64,000 bases of DNA. Source: Gimesia algae. GTDB taxonomy: Bacteria; Planctomycetota; Planctomycetia; Planctomycetales; Planctomycetaceae. The stretch lies in assembly GCF_007746795.1 (NCBI RefSeq), contig NZ_CP036343.1, positions 4,811,357-4,875,356 on the forward strand, read 5' to 3'. The notes under the pieces were generated by a model. That model ran no database searches. It was not told the DNA's origin and saw nothing but the letters and a program-made list of their open reading frames with translations. Shown piece by piece: positions 55,478 through 64,000 of the stretch. The translations under genes and the position numbers were made by a program. Within the stretch, counting starts at the first letter, position 1; the number at the start of each line of letters is the position of its first letter.

Positions 55478-57490
55478 ATGGACACCCCAACTGACCAGCA
55501 GATATCACAAACATCAACTCACTTCGATTCCAGTCCTGCAGCCCACAGCGAGACTCATAAAGGCCGCAAGCAGGAACCTTTCAAACACGGGCAGTCCGAA
55601 AAACAACTGCGACGATCATCACAACATACTCAGAATATACTGGACAGCCTGTTTGTCTTTGTAGGTATCTTTTCAAATGAGGGCATCCTGCTTGAAATAA
55701 AACATCCCCCTCTGGAAAGAGATCATCTCAATACATCAGAAATGATTGGAAAACCATTCTGGGACACAGACTGGTGGTCACATTCTTCCGAAGCACTTCA
55801 GACTCTCAAGCAGGCTCTGCTGAGATCTGCACAGGGTGAAGTCATCCGCTTCGATACAAAAGTCCGATTGTCCAAAACTCGAATGATGGACCTGGACTTT
55901 ACATTTGAACCACTCTATGACGATGAAGGACAGCTCTGCCAGATTATCGGCTCTGCAGTGGATATTACTGACCGAATGCTAGCAGAAAAAACAGTTATCA
56001 GAAAGAGAGCGCAAGTTGAAGCCTTGTTACAGGTCAACCCTGATCTGCTCTTTCATATGAGTATCGACGGAACCATTGTCGGCGTTGAAAGTGGAAAACT
56101 GAAAAACTTTCTACTCCCGACAGACACACTGCATCAAATGCAGATGCGTGAACTGTTTCCGGAAGCGGTTGTCTCCCAGTTTGAGCTGGCGATTGACCAG
56201 GTAATCCAAACACAGAATGCTGCTGCGTTTGAGTATACATTGCAATCCGAGTTACGTACGCACTGGTTTCAGGTGAGATTACTGCCTTATCTACCGGAAG
56301 AAGTTCTGGTCGTCATCCAGGATATTTCCAGACTCAAGGAGTCAAAAATTGAAGTGAACCGCGTTCATACAAGATTGTACGAAGCACAGAGGCTAGCACA
56401 CTTCGGCAGTTGGGAATGGGATCCGCAGAATAACAACCTCTGGTGGTCGGAAGAAGTCTTTCGTATTCTGGATTTGACGGAAACAGAACTGCAGCCAGAT
56501 TACCATTCCTTTCTCCAGATCATCCACGAGGAAGATCGGGAGTTAGTCTCACGGGTTATCATCAACACGTTAAAGAACAATTTACCATTCAGTATCGAAC
56601 ACCGGATTATCAGGCCGAACGGTGAAATCCGCTACGTCCATCAACAGGCGGCCCTCAAGATGCTGCCAGAGCACACAACTCCGTTAATGTATGGCACGAT
56701 TCAGGATATCACAAAAAAATATGCAACGCACCGTATGGCTCATGAATATCGGGACGAACTTGCTCATGTGTCCCGCCTCTCTGTGATGGGAGAACTTGCG
56801 GCGGGTCTTTCACATGAGTTAAATCAGCCTTTGACTGCGATCGCCAATTACAGCGCTGCTATAAAAAATCTACTGGAACGGGGAGAAGATGCTTCTGAAG
56901 TGATTGATAAAGTGATCGAGCAGTCCCTGCGTTCCGGTGAGATCGTCCAGCGATTGCGTTCATTGGTCAAAAAACGAAAGCAACAACGGGCTCTGTTTAA
57001 CATTCACTTTAGTATCCGTAGCGCCATACAATTAATTAGCTACCAGATCCGATTAAAACAAATTCAGGTTCAAACCTGGAACGAAAATAATTTCACTATG
57101 GTTTATGCAGATCAGATCCAGATTGAACAGGTACTGATCAATCTGTTCAAGAATGCGGTAGAGGCCATGGCAGACAGTGATTCTCCCAGAATTTTGACGA
57201 TTTCAACAGCTGCTGGCCAAAACAATATGATTCATATCTCCGTTAAAGATACTGGCCTCGGGATCTCTGCTGACCTTGCTCGCCGCTTGTTCACACCGTT
57301 TACCACAACCAAAAAAGAGGGCATTGGTATCGGGCTTTCGCTCAGTCACTCACTCGTCGCTGCTTCTGGAGGAAAAATGTGGCATACCCCCAATCCGGAA
57401 GGAGGTGCGATTTTCCATTTGTTACTACCCGCATTTCAGCCCCAGCAGGATCACGCCGACTCCAATTCTTGTGGCGGTATTTCTTTCTGA
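55478..57490 (+). CDS. FixL-like PAS sensor histidine kinase
   Basis: 670 residues, no membrane segment. PAS-like regions: about 52-168 (ends 'QIIGSAVDITDRMLAE'), 180-287 ('VVIQDISRLKE') and a clear PAS-PAC at 305-415 ('HFGSWEWDPQNNNLWWSEEV ... YGTIQDIT'). The kinase core has His446 in 'GLSHELNQPLTAIANYSAAI', the FixL/NtrB-type H box, then Asn559 in 'INLFKNAVEAM', 'DTGLGIS' (591-597) and 'GIGIGLSLS'. Cytoplasmic sensor; no heme-PAS His was confirmed. The FixJ-like regulator at 59494 is the likely partner though it is on the other strand. Confidence 0.9.
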   Translation: MDTPTDQQISQTSTHFDSSPAAHSETHKGRKQEPFKHGQSEKQLRRSSQHTQNILDSLFVFVGIFSNEGILLEIKHPPLERDHLNTSEMIGKPFWDTDWWSHSSEALQTLKQALLRSAQGEVIRFDTKVRLSKTRMMDLDFTFEPLYDDEGQLCQIIGSAVDITDRMLAEKTVIRKRAQVEALLQVNPDLLFHMSIDGTIVGVESGKLKNFLLPTDTLHQMQMRELFPEAVVSQFELAIDQVIQTQNAAAFEYTLQSELRTHWFQVRLLPYLPEEVLVVIQDISRLKESKIEVNRVHTRLYEAQRLAHFGSWEWDPQNNNLWWSEEVFRILDLTETELQPDYHSFLQIIHEEDRELVSRVIINTLKNNLPFSIEHRIIRPNGEIRYVHQQAALKMLPEHTTPLMYGTIQDITKKYATHRMAHEYRDELAHVSRLSVMGELAAGLSHELNQPLTAIANYSAAIKNLLERGEDASEVIDKVIEQSLRSGEIVQRLRSLVKKRKQQRALFNIHFSIRSAIQLISYQIRLKQIQVQTWNENNFTMVYADQIQIEQVLINLFKNAVEAMADSDSPRILTISTAAGQNNMIHISVKDTGLGISADLARRLFTPFTTTKKEGIGIGLSLSHSLVAASGGKMWHTPNPEGGAIFHLLLPAFQPQQDHADSNSCGGISF

Positions 57491-57511
57491 AATAATCTTG
57501 AAGAAACAAGT

Positions 57512-59200
57512 TCAGGAATACTTCTGTAAATTCAGCGTGGCATTCAGGTAACGGGAGACCATTTCTGATAGCACATTATATTTGACGGGTTTTCCCAGAT
57601 AGTCACTGCAACCTGCAGCTAAACATTTTTCCCGATCAGAAATCAGAGTATGAGCGGTAATCGCAATGACAGGAAGCTGATGATTCTGACTTCTGAGAAA
57701 GCGGGTCGCTTCATAACCATCCATGACCGGCATCTGCATGTCCATCAGGATCAGATCATAAGGCTCTTCCTGGCTTTCTGCCTCCTGAAACAGCTCAATC
57801 GCTTGTTTGCCATTAGAAGCAGTCACGACTTCCAACCCCATCTTTGACAACATAAAACTGAACAGTCTGCGAATTTCCAGTGTATCTTCTACCAGCAACA
57901 CCCTGCCTCTCATACCGGTTGAAGGTCTCCCCCCGCTGACATCAGGTGGTGTATGAGAAGAAGTTTTTTTACTACTGTAATCCAGCCGTCTCCCTGATTG
58001 CCGAATCTGAGAAGTTTGAATCCCGACATTCAATGTAACAGAAAATACACTTCCCTGGTTCACCGTTGATTGCACAGACAGTTTTCCGCCCAGTAACTGC
58101 ACCAGCTTATGGGTCAGTGTCAACCCCAGCCCCGTTCCACTGTAAGGTCGCGTCGCAGAACTGTCTGCCTGAGTAAAAGGATCATAAATCCGTTTCAGAA
58201 TTTCCTGTGAAATTCCAATTCCTGTATCTGCAACATTAAACTGCAGCAGACGCTCGAAATTCGACTGAGTAATCTCTCTTATCTCAACATGAATAACGCC
58301 ATTATCCGTAAATTTGATCGCATTACTCACCAGGTTATCCAGGACCTGCTTCAGCCGTGCTGCATCAGACTGAATTGTGACAGGAATCGTCTCCTGTATA
58401 TTGGCAACCAGCTGCAATCCCTTTTCAGCTGCTTTGGGTTGATAAGCAGTCATCACTTCCTGCAGCACTTTTAGAGGAGAACAATCTTCTTTTCTCACTT
58501 CATACCGACCCAGCTCAATTTTTGAAATATCCAGAATATCGTTAATCACCTGAAGAAGATGGTCACCATTTCTTTGAATGATTTCAATCAGATCATGTTG
58601 CTCCGTTCGATTTGACGACTCTTTTAATGCTTCGGAATAACCAACAATCGCTGTCATCGGTGTACGAATCTCATGACTCATATTCGTCAAGAATTCACTC
58701 TTTGCCTGATTAGCCTGTTCAACCATGCTGAGTGCTGACTTGAGCTCAAATTCTTTTCGTTTCAGTTCCCGTCGAGTCTGTTTCAGACGTTCCAGGTATT
58801 CAGTCTGCTGGTCCTGAAACTTAAATCGTTCAGATATGTCGCGGAAGATGCCGATGAATTGAACGTCTTCGTATGATTTTTCAAGCGGATGAAGAGCCAA
58901 TTCATACGGATTGCAGGAGTGGTCTTCGCGTTTGACAACAAGCTCACAGACGACAGAGTTCCCTGAGACCACACACTCTGAAAAACAATGCAGGCACGGT
59001 TCACAGGACGCTTCACTCAGCAGATCGCAAATGTTCTTTCCGAAACTCTCCTCTGTGCTCCATCCCCAGGCAGATTCAATGGAAGGGCTCGCCATCAGAA
59101 TACGGCCAGCTTCGGTCATTGCAAGAACCACATCATTACTGAATTTCAGCATCTGTTCACAGAAGTGATTTTTACAATAACCGGTTTGTCTGGATTTCAT
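57512..59200 (-). CDS. Hybrid sensor histidine kinase/response regulator with Cys-rich PAS
   Basis: 562 residues, soluble. PAS domain at about 15-127; it has Cys66, Cys69, Cys72 and Cys76 in 'CEPCLHCFSEC' plus Cys58, Cys85 and Cys96. A coiled coil (130-165) leads to HisKA with His176 in 'NMSHEIRTPMTAIVGYSE', HATPase motifs (Asn293 in 'NLVSNAIKFTD', 'DTGIGIS', 'GTGLGLTLT'), then a C-terminal receiver (433-550) with intact Asp487 ('DLILMDMQMPVMDG') and Lys537. No Hpt domain, so phosphate must pass to another protein. Convergent with the FixL-like gene, 21 bp apart. Confidence 0.93.
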   Translation of the reverse strand: MKSRQTGYCKNHFCEQMLKFSNDVVLAMTEAGRILMASPSIESAWGWSTEESFGKNICDLLSEASCEPCLHCFSECVVSGNSVVCELVVKREDHSCNPYELALHPLEKSYEDVQFIGIFRDISERFKFQDQQTEYLERLKQTRRELKRKEFELKSALSMVEQANQAKSEFLTNMSHEIRTPMTAIVGYSEALKESSNRTEQHDLIEIIQRNGDHLLQVINDILDISKIELGRYEVRKEDCSPLKVLQEVMTAYQPKAAEKGLQLVANIQETIPVTIQSDAARLKQVLDNLVSNAIKFTDNGVIHVEIREITQSNFERLLQFNVADTGIGISQEILKRIYDPFTQADSSATRPYSGTGLGLTLTHKLVQLLGGKLSVQSTVNQGSVFSVTLNVGIQTSQIRQSGRRLDYSSKKTSSHTPPDVSGGRPSTGMRGRVLLVEDTLEIRRLFSFMLSKMGLEVVTASNGKQAIELFQEAESQEEPYDLILMDMQMPVMDGYEATRFLRSQNHQLPVIAITAHTLISDREKCLAAGCSDYLGKPVKYNVLSEMVSRYLNATLNLQKYS

Positions 59201-59493
59201 ACCTGGCCCTTATCTTACGGTCATACGACTGTTCTCTACCTTTGGATTTACCCCTTCGTTTTGAAAGATTCATTCCTGGATAAGTTTGTGCGTTCACCTC
59301 AGCGACCACTACTTGTGCATATCATCAGTTCATTATGTATCGACCTGTAAGACCTCCTCAATTGATGGGGGAATCCCCCCAATTCTGCCTCAACAAATTC
59401 GTATCACGTTTATTAATTACTCGAAGAGGAGGCGAAATAATGAGGGAGCAGTGACTAAAGAGTGAAGGAAGTTTAGCCGCAGGACGTTACAAC

Positions 59494-60144
59494 CTATTGA
59501 GATGCATCAGGCGCACTATTTTTTCGATAGCCAGGCAGATCTTTAATCTTATAAAGAATATGTACGATATCTGTGGTGCTGGAAACACCTAATTTATTGA
59601 GTACATTTGCTTTATGTTTTTCCATGGTTCGATAACTGATCGACATGGAATTCGCAATCTGTTTCCCTGACTGGCCTTCTGCTATCAGATGAAACACCTG
59701 TTTTTCCCGACGGGTGAGACCATCATACAACTGCAGATATTGCATATCGTTATCAGTTGTCTCATGAGCTTTCTGATTCCAGATTACACGAGCTGTTTCT
59801 ACTGCCTGAATGCACTTATCTTTGGCAAATGGCTTTTCCAGATATTCACACGCCCCCTGCTTTACAGCCGCAACTGCTTTTTCAATATCACCATAAGCAC
59901 TCATCATGATCACCGGAAAACGAATCTGATGTTTTTCTAATAACTGCATTGCATCGATGCCAGAAATTTCCGGCATGATCAAATCGATAAGTACACAGCC
60001 CGGCTTTTCAAGATCGTTTGATTCCAGTAAAGAAAAAACACTGTTAAACGGTTTGACTGTATAGCCGGAAGTTCGTAGCAGATAGGCGATTGAATCTAAA
60101 ACATCAGGGTCATCATCGATGATGTAAACAATAAATTCCGTCAT
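59494..60144 (-). CDS. FixJ/NarL-type response regulator
   Basis: 216 residues. A complete receiver: acidic residues Asp10-Asp12 ('IIDDDPDVLD'), phospho-acceptor Asp54 ('VLIDLIMPEISGID'), Lys104 ('YLEKPF'). A LuxR-type helix-turn-helix follows (about 140-200, 'LTRREKQVFHLIAEGQSGKQ' and 'YRTMEKHKANVLNKLGVSS'). Overall closest to FixJ/TodT regulators, which pair with PAS kinases like the one at 55478. Same strand as the hybrid kinase with 293 bp between. Confidence 0.92.
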   Translation of the reverse strand: MTEFIVYIIDDDPDVLDSIAYLLRTSGYTVKPFNSVFSLLESNDLEKPGCVLIDLIMPEISGIDAMQLLEKHQIRFPVIMMSAYGDIEKAVAAVKQGACEYLEKPFAKDKCIQAVETARVIWNQKAHETTDNDMQYLQLYDGLTRREKQVFHLIAEGQSGKQIANSMSISYRTMEKHKANVLNKLGVSSTTDIVHILYKIKDLPGYRKNSAPDASQ

Positions 60145-60876
60145 TTGGCCCTCAAAAGCATTGCGATCTGATACAAAATGATCTAGCTCCTATGATTAGC
60201 AGAATCCATTGATACGATTCAAAGAGAATATCATTAGTTGAGAAACGTTTTATTACTTTCGCATCTCGATATCTTCTATTGATTCAACCTAATTTTTCTA
60301 AAATCACAACAACGCTAACCACTTTTACTAAAGGGAGTTAATCACTAAACCTTTTAGTTAGATCAAGAAGTACTGACTGTCAGCAGGCGTTGATTTGCAC
60401 GAAATGATGGACACATACCAGCTAGTGCAAACAGGTTGTATCCACTAAGAGGGTATTCAGTGGAACGGTATTAACACTCAGTTCGAAAACAGGGAACCAA
60501 CGATAAAACACGGCCTAAATCACTGTTTTCATTGATTCTTATTATTCTCAGACATACGGTTATTAAGCTTCCATTCATAAAGTCGTCCAAGTTTACAGAC
60601 TATATTTATCGAGCAATTCCTTGCAATCGACTCTTTTATCTCTATTTACCCTTTTTATATTTCTGCGATACAGCAACAGGGTACAGTCTTTACCCATCAC
60701 CCCTTTTCTACCTAAACCTAACACTTCATTCAACAGTGAGGCGAAAGCAGTACAAAGATTTGGGTAATTTCCCCCATTTTTATTTTTTTTCGAGAAGGCG
60801 ATACAAGATTATGTGAACTTCTTTTAAATCAGATGGCTCTCGCAATCGATTCTTAAATTCACATCAGGACAAAACT
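60145..60876. other. AT-rich intergenic region within the signalling island
   Basis: About 730 bases, clearly richer in A+T than the flanking genes. An imperfect hairpin (ACTAAAGG ... CCTTTTAGT) lies at about 60327-60358. A 94-codon frame at 60532-60816 is Phe/Tyr/Leu-rich from base composition and not believed. It should contain promoters for the FixJ-like gene (minus) and the receiver gene (plus). Confidence 0.45.
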
Positions 60877-61491
60877 ATGAAAATACTGATAGTCGACGAA
60901 ATCGGATTTATCCGTCAGAGTCTGAACCAGAAGCTGGGACTTCATCATTTCGAGACCGTCTCTGCAGAAAACGGTGAAGAAGCGCTTCTGACCTTAAAGA
61001 CAGATTTCTCCATCGATGCAGTCCTGACGAGTCTATTTCTGCCGACAATGAATGCCATTGATTTATATAAATCGGCAGCCAAAATCGAACGGTTCAATGA
61101 CGAAGGAATGATTCCCCCGCTGAATTTTTATCTGATGGTGACCAAAGAGCACGGCACCTCTTCACCAAAGATGAAGCAATTGACCCGTGAGGCGTTGGCA
61201 CTGGGCTTCAAAGACCTCCTGGTCAAACCCATTGATACTGAGTTGCTCGTCAAAAAATTAAAAAGTTCAACAACGATGGAGAGTAAAGAACTTTGTTCAG
61301 ACCATCCTGTAGAAGCTGCCTCACAGGCTGATAACACGAGTGAAAACGAACAGCGTTCTCGTCCCGTCAATTCAAATAATCGATTCGATCAACTCAAAGA
61401 AGTACAAAACAGTCTGTATGCGCTCAAAAAAGAAATGTGTGATTCAATTGATACATTACTGGAAGAAGTCAGTCGAAACTCGAGTCAGTAA
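60877..61491 (+). CDS. Stand-alone receiver-like protein lacking the phospho-accepting Asp
   Basis: 204 residues. Receiver fold at 1-130: 'MKILIVDEIGFIRQSLNQKL' with acidic Asp7/Glu8, 'DAVLTSLFLPTMNAIDL' where Ser52 stands at the Asp site, and Lys117 in 'LLVKPIDTELL'. The rest (130-204) is polar with a predicted C-terminal helix ('EVQNSLYALKKEMCDSIDTL') and no DNA-binding motif. Neighbour of a kinase/regulator cluster, so it may act as a phosphorylation-independent adaptor; that is inference. Confidence 0.82.
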   Translation: MKILIVDEIGFIRQSLNQKLGLHHFETVSAENGEEALLTLKTDFSIDAVLTSLFLPTMNAIDLYKSAAKIERFNDEGMIPPLNFYLMVTKEHGTSSPKMKQLTREALALGFKDLLVKPIDTELLVKKLKSSTTMESKELCSDHPVEAASQADNTSENEQRSRPVNSNNRFDQLKEVQNSLYALKKEMCDSIDTLLEEVSRNSSQ

Positions 61492-61512
61492 CCAACTCAC
61501 TCTCTCAATTTG

Positions 61513-62556
61513 TTACTTAATTTTTCGGATGACTGGTGGCTGACTGACCAGACTCCGTAGCACTTCTTTTACCTGCACCGCCTGCAGGGGATTCATTTTC
61601 AGATAGCGATCGCGCCCCTGTTTTGCTGAATGAAAACTCATGAATCCGTCATCGTCCACGGTTACTTTTCCGGGTTCGGAAAGATCAAAATAGCCATCGT
61701 GTGGACGAACAGCATACAACACACTCGTCAAATCCCAGCTGGGACGATCGTGTTCCGGTCCACTGTGCAGCAGATAAGCCTCTCGAACGATGTGATGTTC
61801 CAGATAGTTAAAATCTCGGGCAATACTCTCGCGCGGATAGCGAACAGCAATACCGATTTCAAATCCGCTCCAGACGACAGGCGTACTAACAGGCCACTGG
61901 CGTACAAATCGCTGCATGGATTGAATTCCATTCCGCACGTTTGCTTCAAGAAAATGTGTATTTCCATCGATGGGTTCAAATGCGCCTGCCATCACAGAGA
62001 CCAGCTTGACTTTTCGTCTGATTAATTCAGGACCAGAAAGCGGGCTGATTTCATCCGCTTTCGACTCAACCAGGTCTGCCAGATTTGCGGCTAAACCGAC
62101 CTGGATAATCACAATGGAACCGTCGGCTGATGCGGCCAGCGTTTTCCGCAACAGCTTGACCGCATCCGGCAGTTGTTGATTCGAACTGATATCATGCGGG
62201 TAACGGCTCTGATTTCCCTGCGATTCTTTGATGAGCTTCAGATAGCGGCTCTCGCGTTTCTGTGCATCGCGAGTCACTCCGATGGGAATATCACCCCGTC
62301 CGTAAAATGTGTTTGTGGCGTCGGTGAAGGGGCCTGTGAGAGGATTGATTTTAGAAATGGTTACCGCCAGCAAATCACATTCTCGTCGATCCGCCAGTGT
62401 GTGTAACATCGCCAGAGCCAGTACATCATCGACATCTCCAGAGATATCCGTATCAAAAATCACCTGAGCCGGCTCCGCCGCTAATACGAGCCGGGTAGTC
62501 ATTAACAATAGTAAGCAGATTCCACTCAAGCGCTTCCAGAACATAGAATGTGTCAT
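61513..62556 (-). CDS. Exported nucleoside hydrolase-like protein
   Basis: 347 residues. A signal peptide (MFWKRLSGICLLLLMTTRLVLAAE, starting at the fifth codon, or from ATG 62556) precedes the calcium-binding Asp cluster 'VIFDTDISGDVDDVLALAML' of the inosine-uridine nucleoside hydrolase fold; 'KLVSVMAGAFEP' and 'ARDFNYLEHHIV' fit the family. The canonical D-T-D-P-G-x-D-D is here D-T-D-I-S-G-D-V-D-D. Family enzymes split N-glycosidic bonds of nucleosides in the cytoplasm; an exported form suggests scavenging. 73 bp after the DUF1080 gene on the same strand. Confidence 0.85.
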   Translation of the reverse strand: MTHSMFWKRLSGICLLLLMTTRLVLAAEPAQVIFDTDISGDVDDVLALAMLHTLADRRECDLLAVTISKINPLTGPFTDATNTFYGRGDIPIGVTRDAQKRESRYLKLIKESQGNQSRYPHDISSNQQLPDAVKLLRKTLAASADGSIVIIQVGLAANLADLVESKADEISPLSGPELIRRKVKLVSVMAGAFEPIDGNTHFLEANVRNGIQSMQRFVRQWPVSTPVVWSGFEIGIAVRYPRESIARDFNYLEHHIVREAYLLHSGPEHDRPSWDLTSVLYAVRPHDGYFDLSEPGKVTVDDDGFMSFHSAKQGRDRYLKMNPLQAVQVKEVLRSLVSQPPVIRKIK

Positions 62557-62629
62557 CCTTTAATGTATTACTGATAGTCAAGTCGTGTGATTGCACCAGC
62601 TGATTCAATCGGAGTCAGCAAATAGCTCA

Positions 62630-63412
62630 TTATTTTTTCTGCTGCTGCCGTGCCCGGCCTTCCATAATTCGCTGCAGTTTACGTTGTTCCGCAGCCATCG
62701 CTGTATCGCTAATTTCCGCGGGTTCTACTTTACTGCGTTTCAGTTTCTCTGTATCAGGGATACTCCGCATTTTTAATCCACGGTACCAGACCGGATCACC
62801 ATGGTCCTGCAGAGACAGGTTTGCGCCGCGATCAGTCAGGTTTCCTCCCCGATTTGCTAATAGTTCTACATGCCAGGCATAGCGCGGGTCGGTATAATCC
62901 AGATCAATGACCTTTTCCCCATTCAACCAGTGCTGAATGACAGTCCCCTGACAGACGATGCGCCCTGTATTCCATTGCCCCACAGGGCGTGTTGCGTCGT
63001 GTGAGGGAGGCAGGCAAAAATAAATTGAAGCCGCGCTGGTGCGGGGATTCTTGCCATCCACGTGTTTCTGATTATCCAGAATCTGATACTCATATTGCCC
63101 TGGACGGTAATAGATGCCACTGTTACTTCCTTCCGCAACCTTCCATTCAAACTTCAGTTCAAAGTTGTCGGGCACAAGCTCTGGTTCATAAACCAGGCTT
63201 CCCCCCTTACCGGAACGGGTAAGCACCCCTTCTTCCACTTTCCAGTTGCCACTGTGCTGCCAGCCTGTCAGGTCCTTGCCATTAAACAACAGCGTGAATC
63301 CCTGCGTCTTTTCCTGTTCCGTCAATTGATTCGGTTCAGAAGTACAACCAGTCTGATTAGACTGTAATAAAACCAGACATCCCAGACAGAGAATCGCAAA
63401 CTGCTTTTTCAT
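62630..63412 (-). CDS. DUF1080 (3-keto-disaccharide hydrolase-like) lipoprotein
   Basis: 260 residues. Lipoprotein signal MKKQFAILCLGCLVLLQSNQ with the lipobox QTGC. 'GFTLLFNGKDLTGWQHSGNW', 'FELKFEWKVAEGSNSGIYYR', 'YEYQILDNQKHVDGKN' and 'GNLTDRGANLSLQDHGDPVW' are the classic DUF1080 motifs, a concanavalin-like beta-sandwich assigned to 3-keto-glycoside hydrolysis in characterised members. Very common in planctomycetes. Ends in a short basic tail. 43 bp after the ceramidase-like gene; probably one operon with the nucleoside hydrolase. Confidence 0.93.
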   Translation of the reverse strand: MKKQFAILCLGCLVLLQSNQTGCTSEPNQLTEQEKTQGFTLLFNGKDLTGWQHSGNWKVEEGVLTRSGKGGSLVYEPELVPDNFELKFEWKVAEGSNSGIYYRPGQYEYQILDNQKHVDGKNPRTSAASIYFCLPPSHDATRPVGQWNTGRIVCQGTVIQHWLNGEKVIDLDYTDPRYAWHVELLANRGGNLTDRGANLSLQDHGDPVWYRGLKMRSIPDTEKLKRSKVEPAEISDTAMAAEQRKLQRIMEGRARQQQKK

Positions 63413-63455
63413 ACTTTGACCCCAGTTTTGCTTATGGATGATTTAATAAAATGTG

Positions 63456-64000
63456 TCAGTCTGAAATCTGATTCAGCATCTGAAATATCTGTTGATTGAT
63501 TTTGACAGAGGCATCCGCTTCCAGATAACTCCAGCTCGATCTCCAGGTCTCGTACCCCTGCAGACCATGCTGTTCTGGAGTAGGAAGATAACCGTTATAA
63601 CCGTTTGCCAGCGCGATCACAAAGGTTGGTTTAAGCGGGCTTTTCTGTTTTATCTCCAGACCGATTTCTGCAAAGACCTCACAGGGTATTGCTACCACTC
63701 CCAGTTCACCGATTCGCAATGCCTGCAACTTGATATTGACGGTAGCAGGCCCCTGATCGATGTTCACCGTTTCCCGGGCATAGACTTCGTTGGTGGTTAA
63801 ACGGTCGGGATCTTTCGCCGCGGCTAACAGTTTTTTCGCATACACCAGTTCTTCCTCATTCGGTTTGCGAATCCCCAAATCCAGAGTCCGTTCCTGTATG
63901 ACGATTTCTGTATCACGGCGATACTTCAGGTTTTTCACAGCCGCATAAGTTTTGTCTGCTATCACGGATGCCACCGCAATGACGCGTTCAAAAGCCGCCG
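63456..64000 (-). CDS. Neutral ceramidase-like protein, C-terminal part (5' end beyond window)
   Basis: About 181 codons are visible; the frame continues through the right edge, upstream of an internal GTG at 63974, so the start is outside. 'LRIGELGVVAIPCEVFAEIG' and 'ALANGYNGYLPTPEQHGLQG' followed by 'YETWRSSWSYLEADASVKI' match the neutral/alkaline non-lysosomal ceramidase domain found in many planctomycete exported proteins. The catalytic N-terminal part is not visible, so substrate (ceramide or another amide) stays open. First of three minus-strand genes with DUF1080 and nucleoside hydrolase. Confidence 0.85.
   Translation of the reverse strand, partial: AAFERVIAVASVIADKTYAAVKNLKYRRDTEIVIQERTLDLGIRKPNEEELVYAKKLLAAAKDPDRLTTNEVYARETVNIDQGPATVNIKLQALRIGELGVVAIPCEVFAEIGLEIKQKSPLKPTFVIALANGYNGYLPTPEQHGLQGYETWRSSWSYLEADASVKINQQIFQMLNQISD

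Noticed and set aside
60532..60816. 94-codon frame in an AT-rich spacer
   Set aside because: Phe/Tyr/Leu/Ile richness follows from AT-rich DNA; no start signal or motif.

Overview
The window reads as chromosomal DNA of a planctomycete, most like Gimesia/Planctomyces. This is inferred from gene content, not from a marker gene: three sulfatases, two DUF1501 proteins with Tat-like N-termini, a DUF1080 lipoprotein, a BBP7-type outer-membrane barrel, a Ser/Thr kinase carrying its membrane segments before the kinase domain, and many secreted proteins of unknown function. Genes lie on both strands in short operons. There is no prophage, CRISPR array, rRNA or intact insertion sequence. One tRNA-Leu gene is present.

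Layout. 0-5.5 kb: 3' end of a ComEA-like helix-hairpin-helix protein, an overlapping trio (DUF485 protein, sodium:solute symporter, DUF695-like protein), a bestrophin-like channel and a SpoIIE-type phosphatase. 5.5-6.6 kb: gene-poor. 6.6-18.4 kb: two tandem sulfatases, an altronate dehydratase homologue, the BBP7 barrel with a strong terminator, a third sulfatase, an Ldh-type dehydrogenase and small unknown proteins. 18.5-24.9 kb (minus): Ser/Thr kinase, degenerate-receiver protein, pyrK overlapping an RsuA/RluB-type pseudouridine synthase, and a sigma-70 family factor. 25.5-31.1 kb: pyruvate dehydrogenase operon aceE-aceF-lpdA. 31-46.7 kb: housekeeping genes (bioA, mdh, truA, argH, queC, pepA) mixed with a zinc-ribbon membrane protein, a nitrilase, a DUF1501 protein, a beta-helix protein and a Cys/Pro-rich lipoprotein. 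46.9-54.5 kb: YihY-family membrane protein, second DUF1501 protein, a redoxin, an epimerase plus DHDPS-family pair, a VCBS-repeat protein and a GlsB-like protein. 54.6-61.5 kb: tRNA-Leu, two copies of a short palindromic repeat, then a signalling island (FixL-like kinase, hybrid kinase, FixJ-like regulator, degenerate receiver). 61.5-64 kb: exported nucleoside hydrolase, DUF1080 lipoprotein and a ceramidase-like protein running off the edge.

The most notable features that ordinary annotation would miss are (1) a roughly 96-bp interspersed, MITE-like repeat in four intergenic copies, (2) three proteins with receiver-like domains in which the phospho-accepting Asp is replaced (Ser, Glu, Ser), (3) a hybrid kinase whose PAS region has a cysteine cluster, and (4) a lipoprotein with six cysteines at exact three-residue spacing. 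All functional statements rest on reading motifs by eye; no database search was possible.
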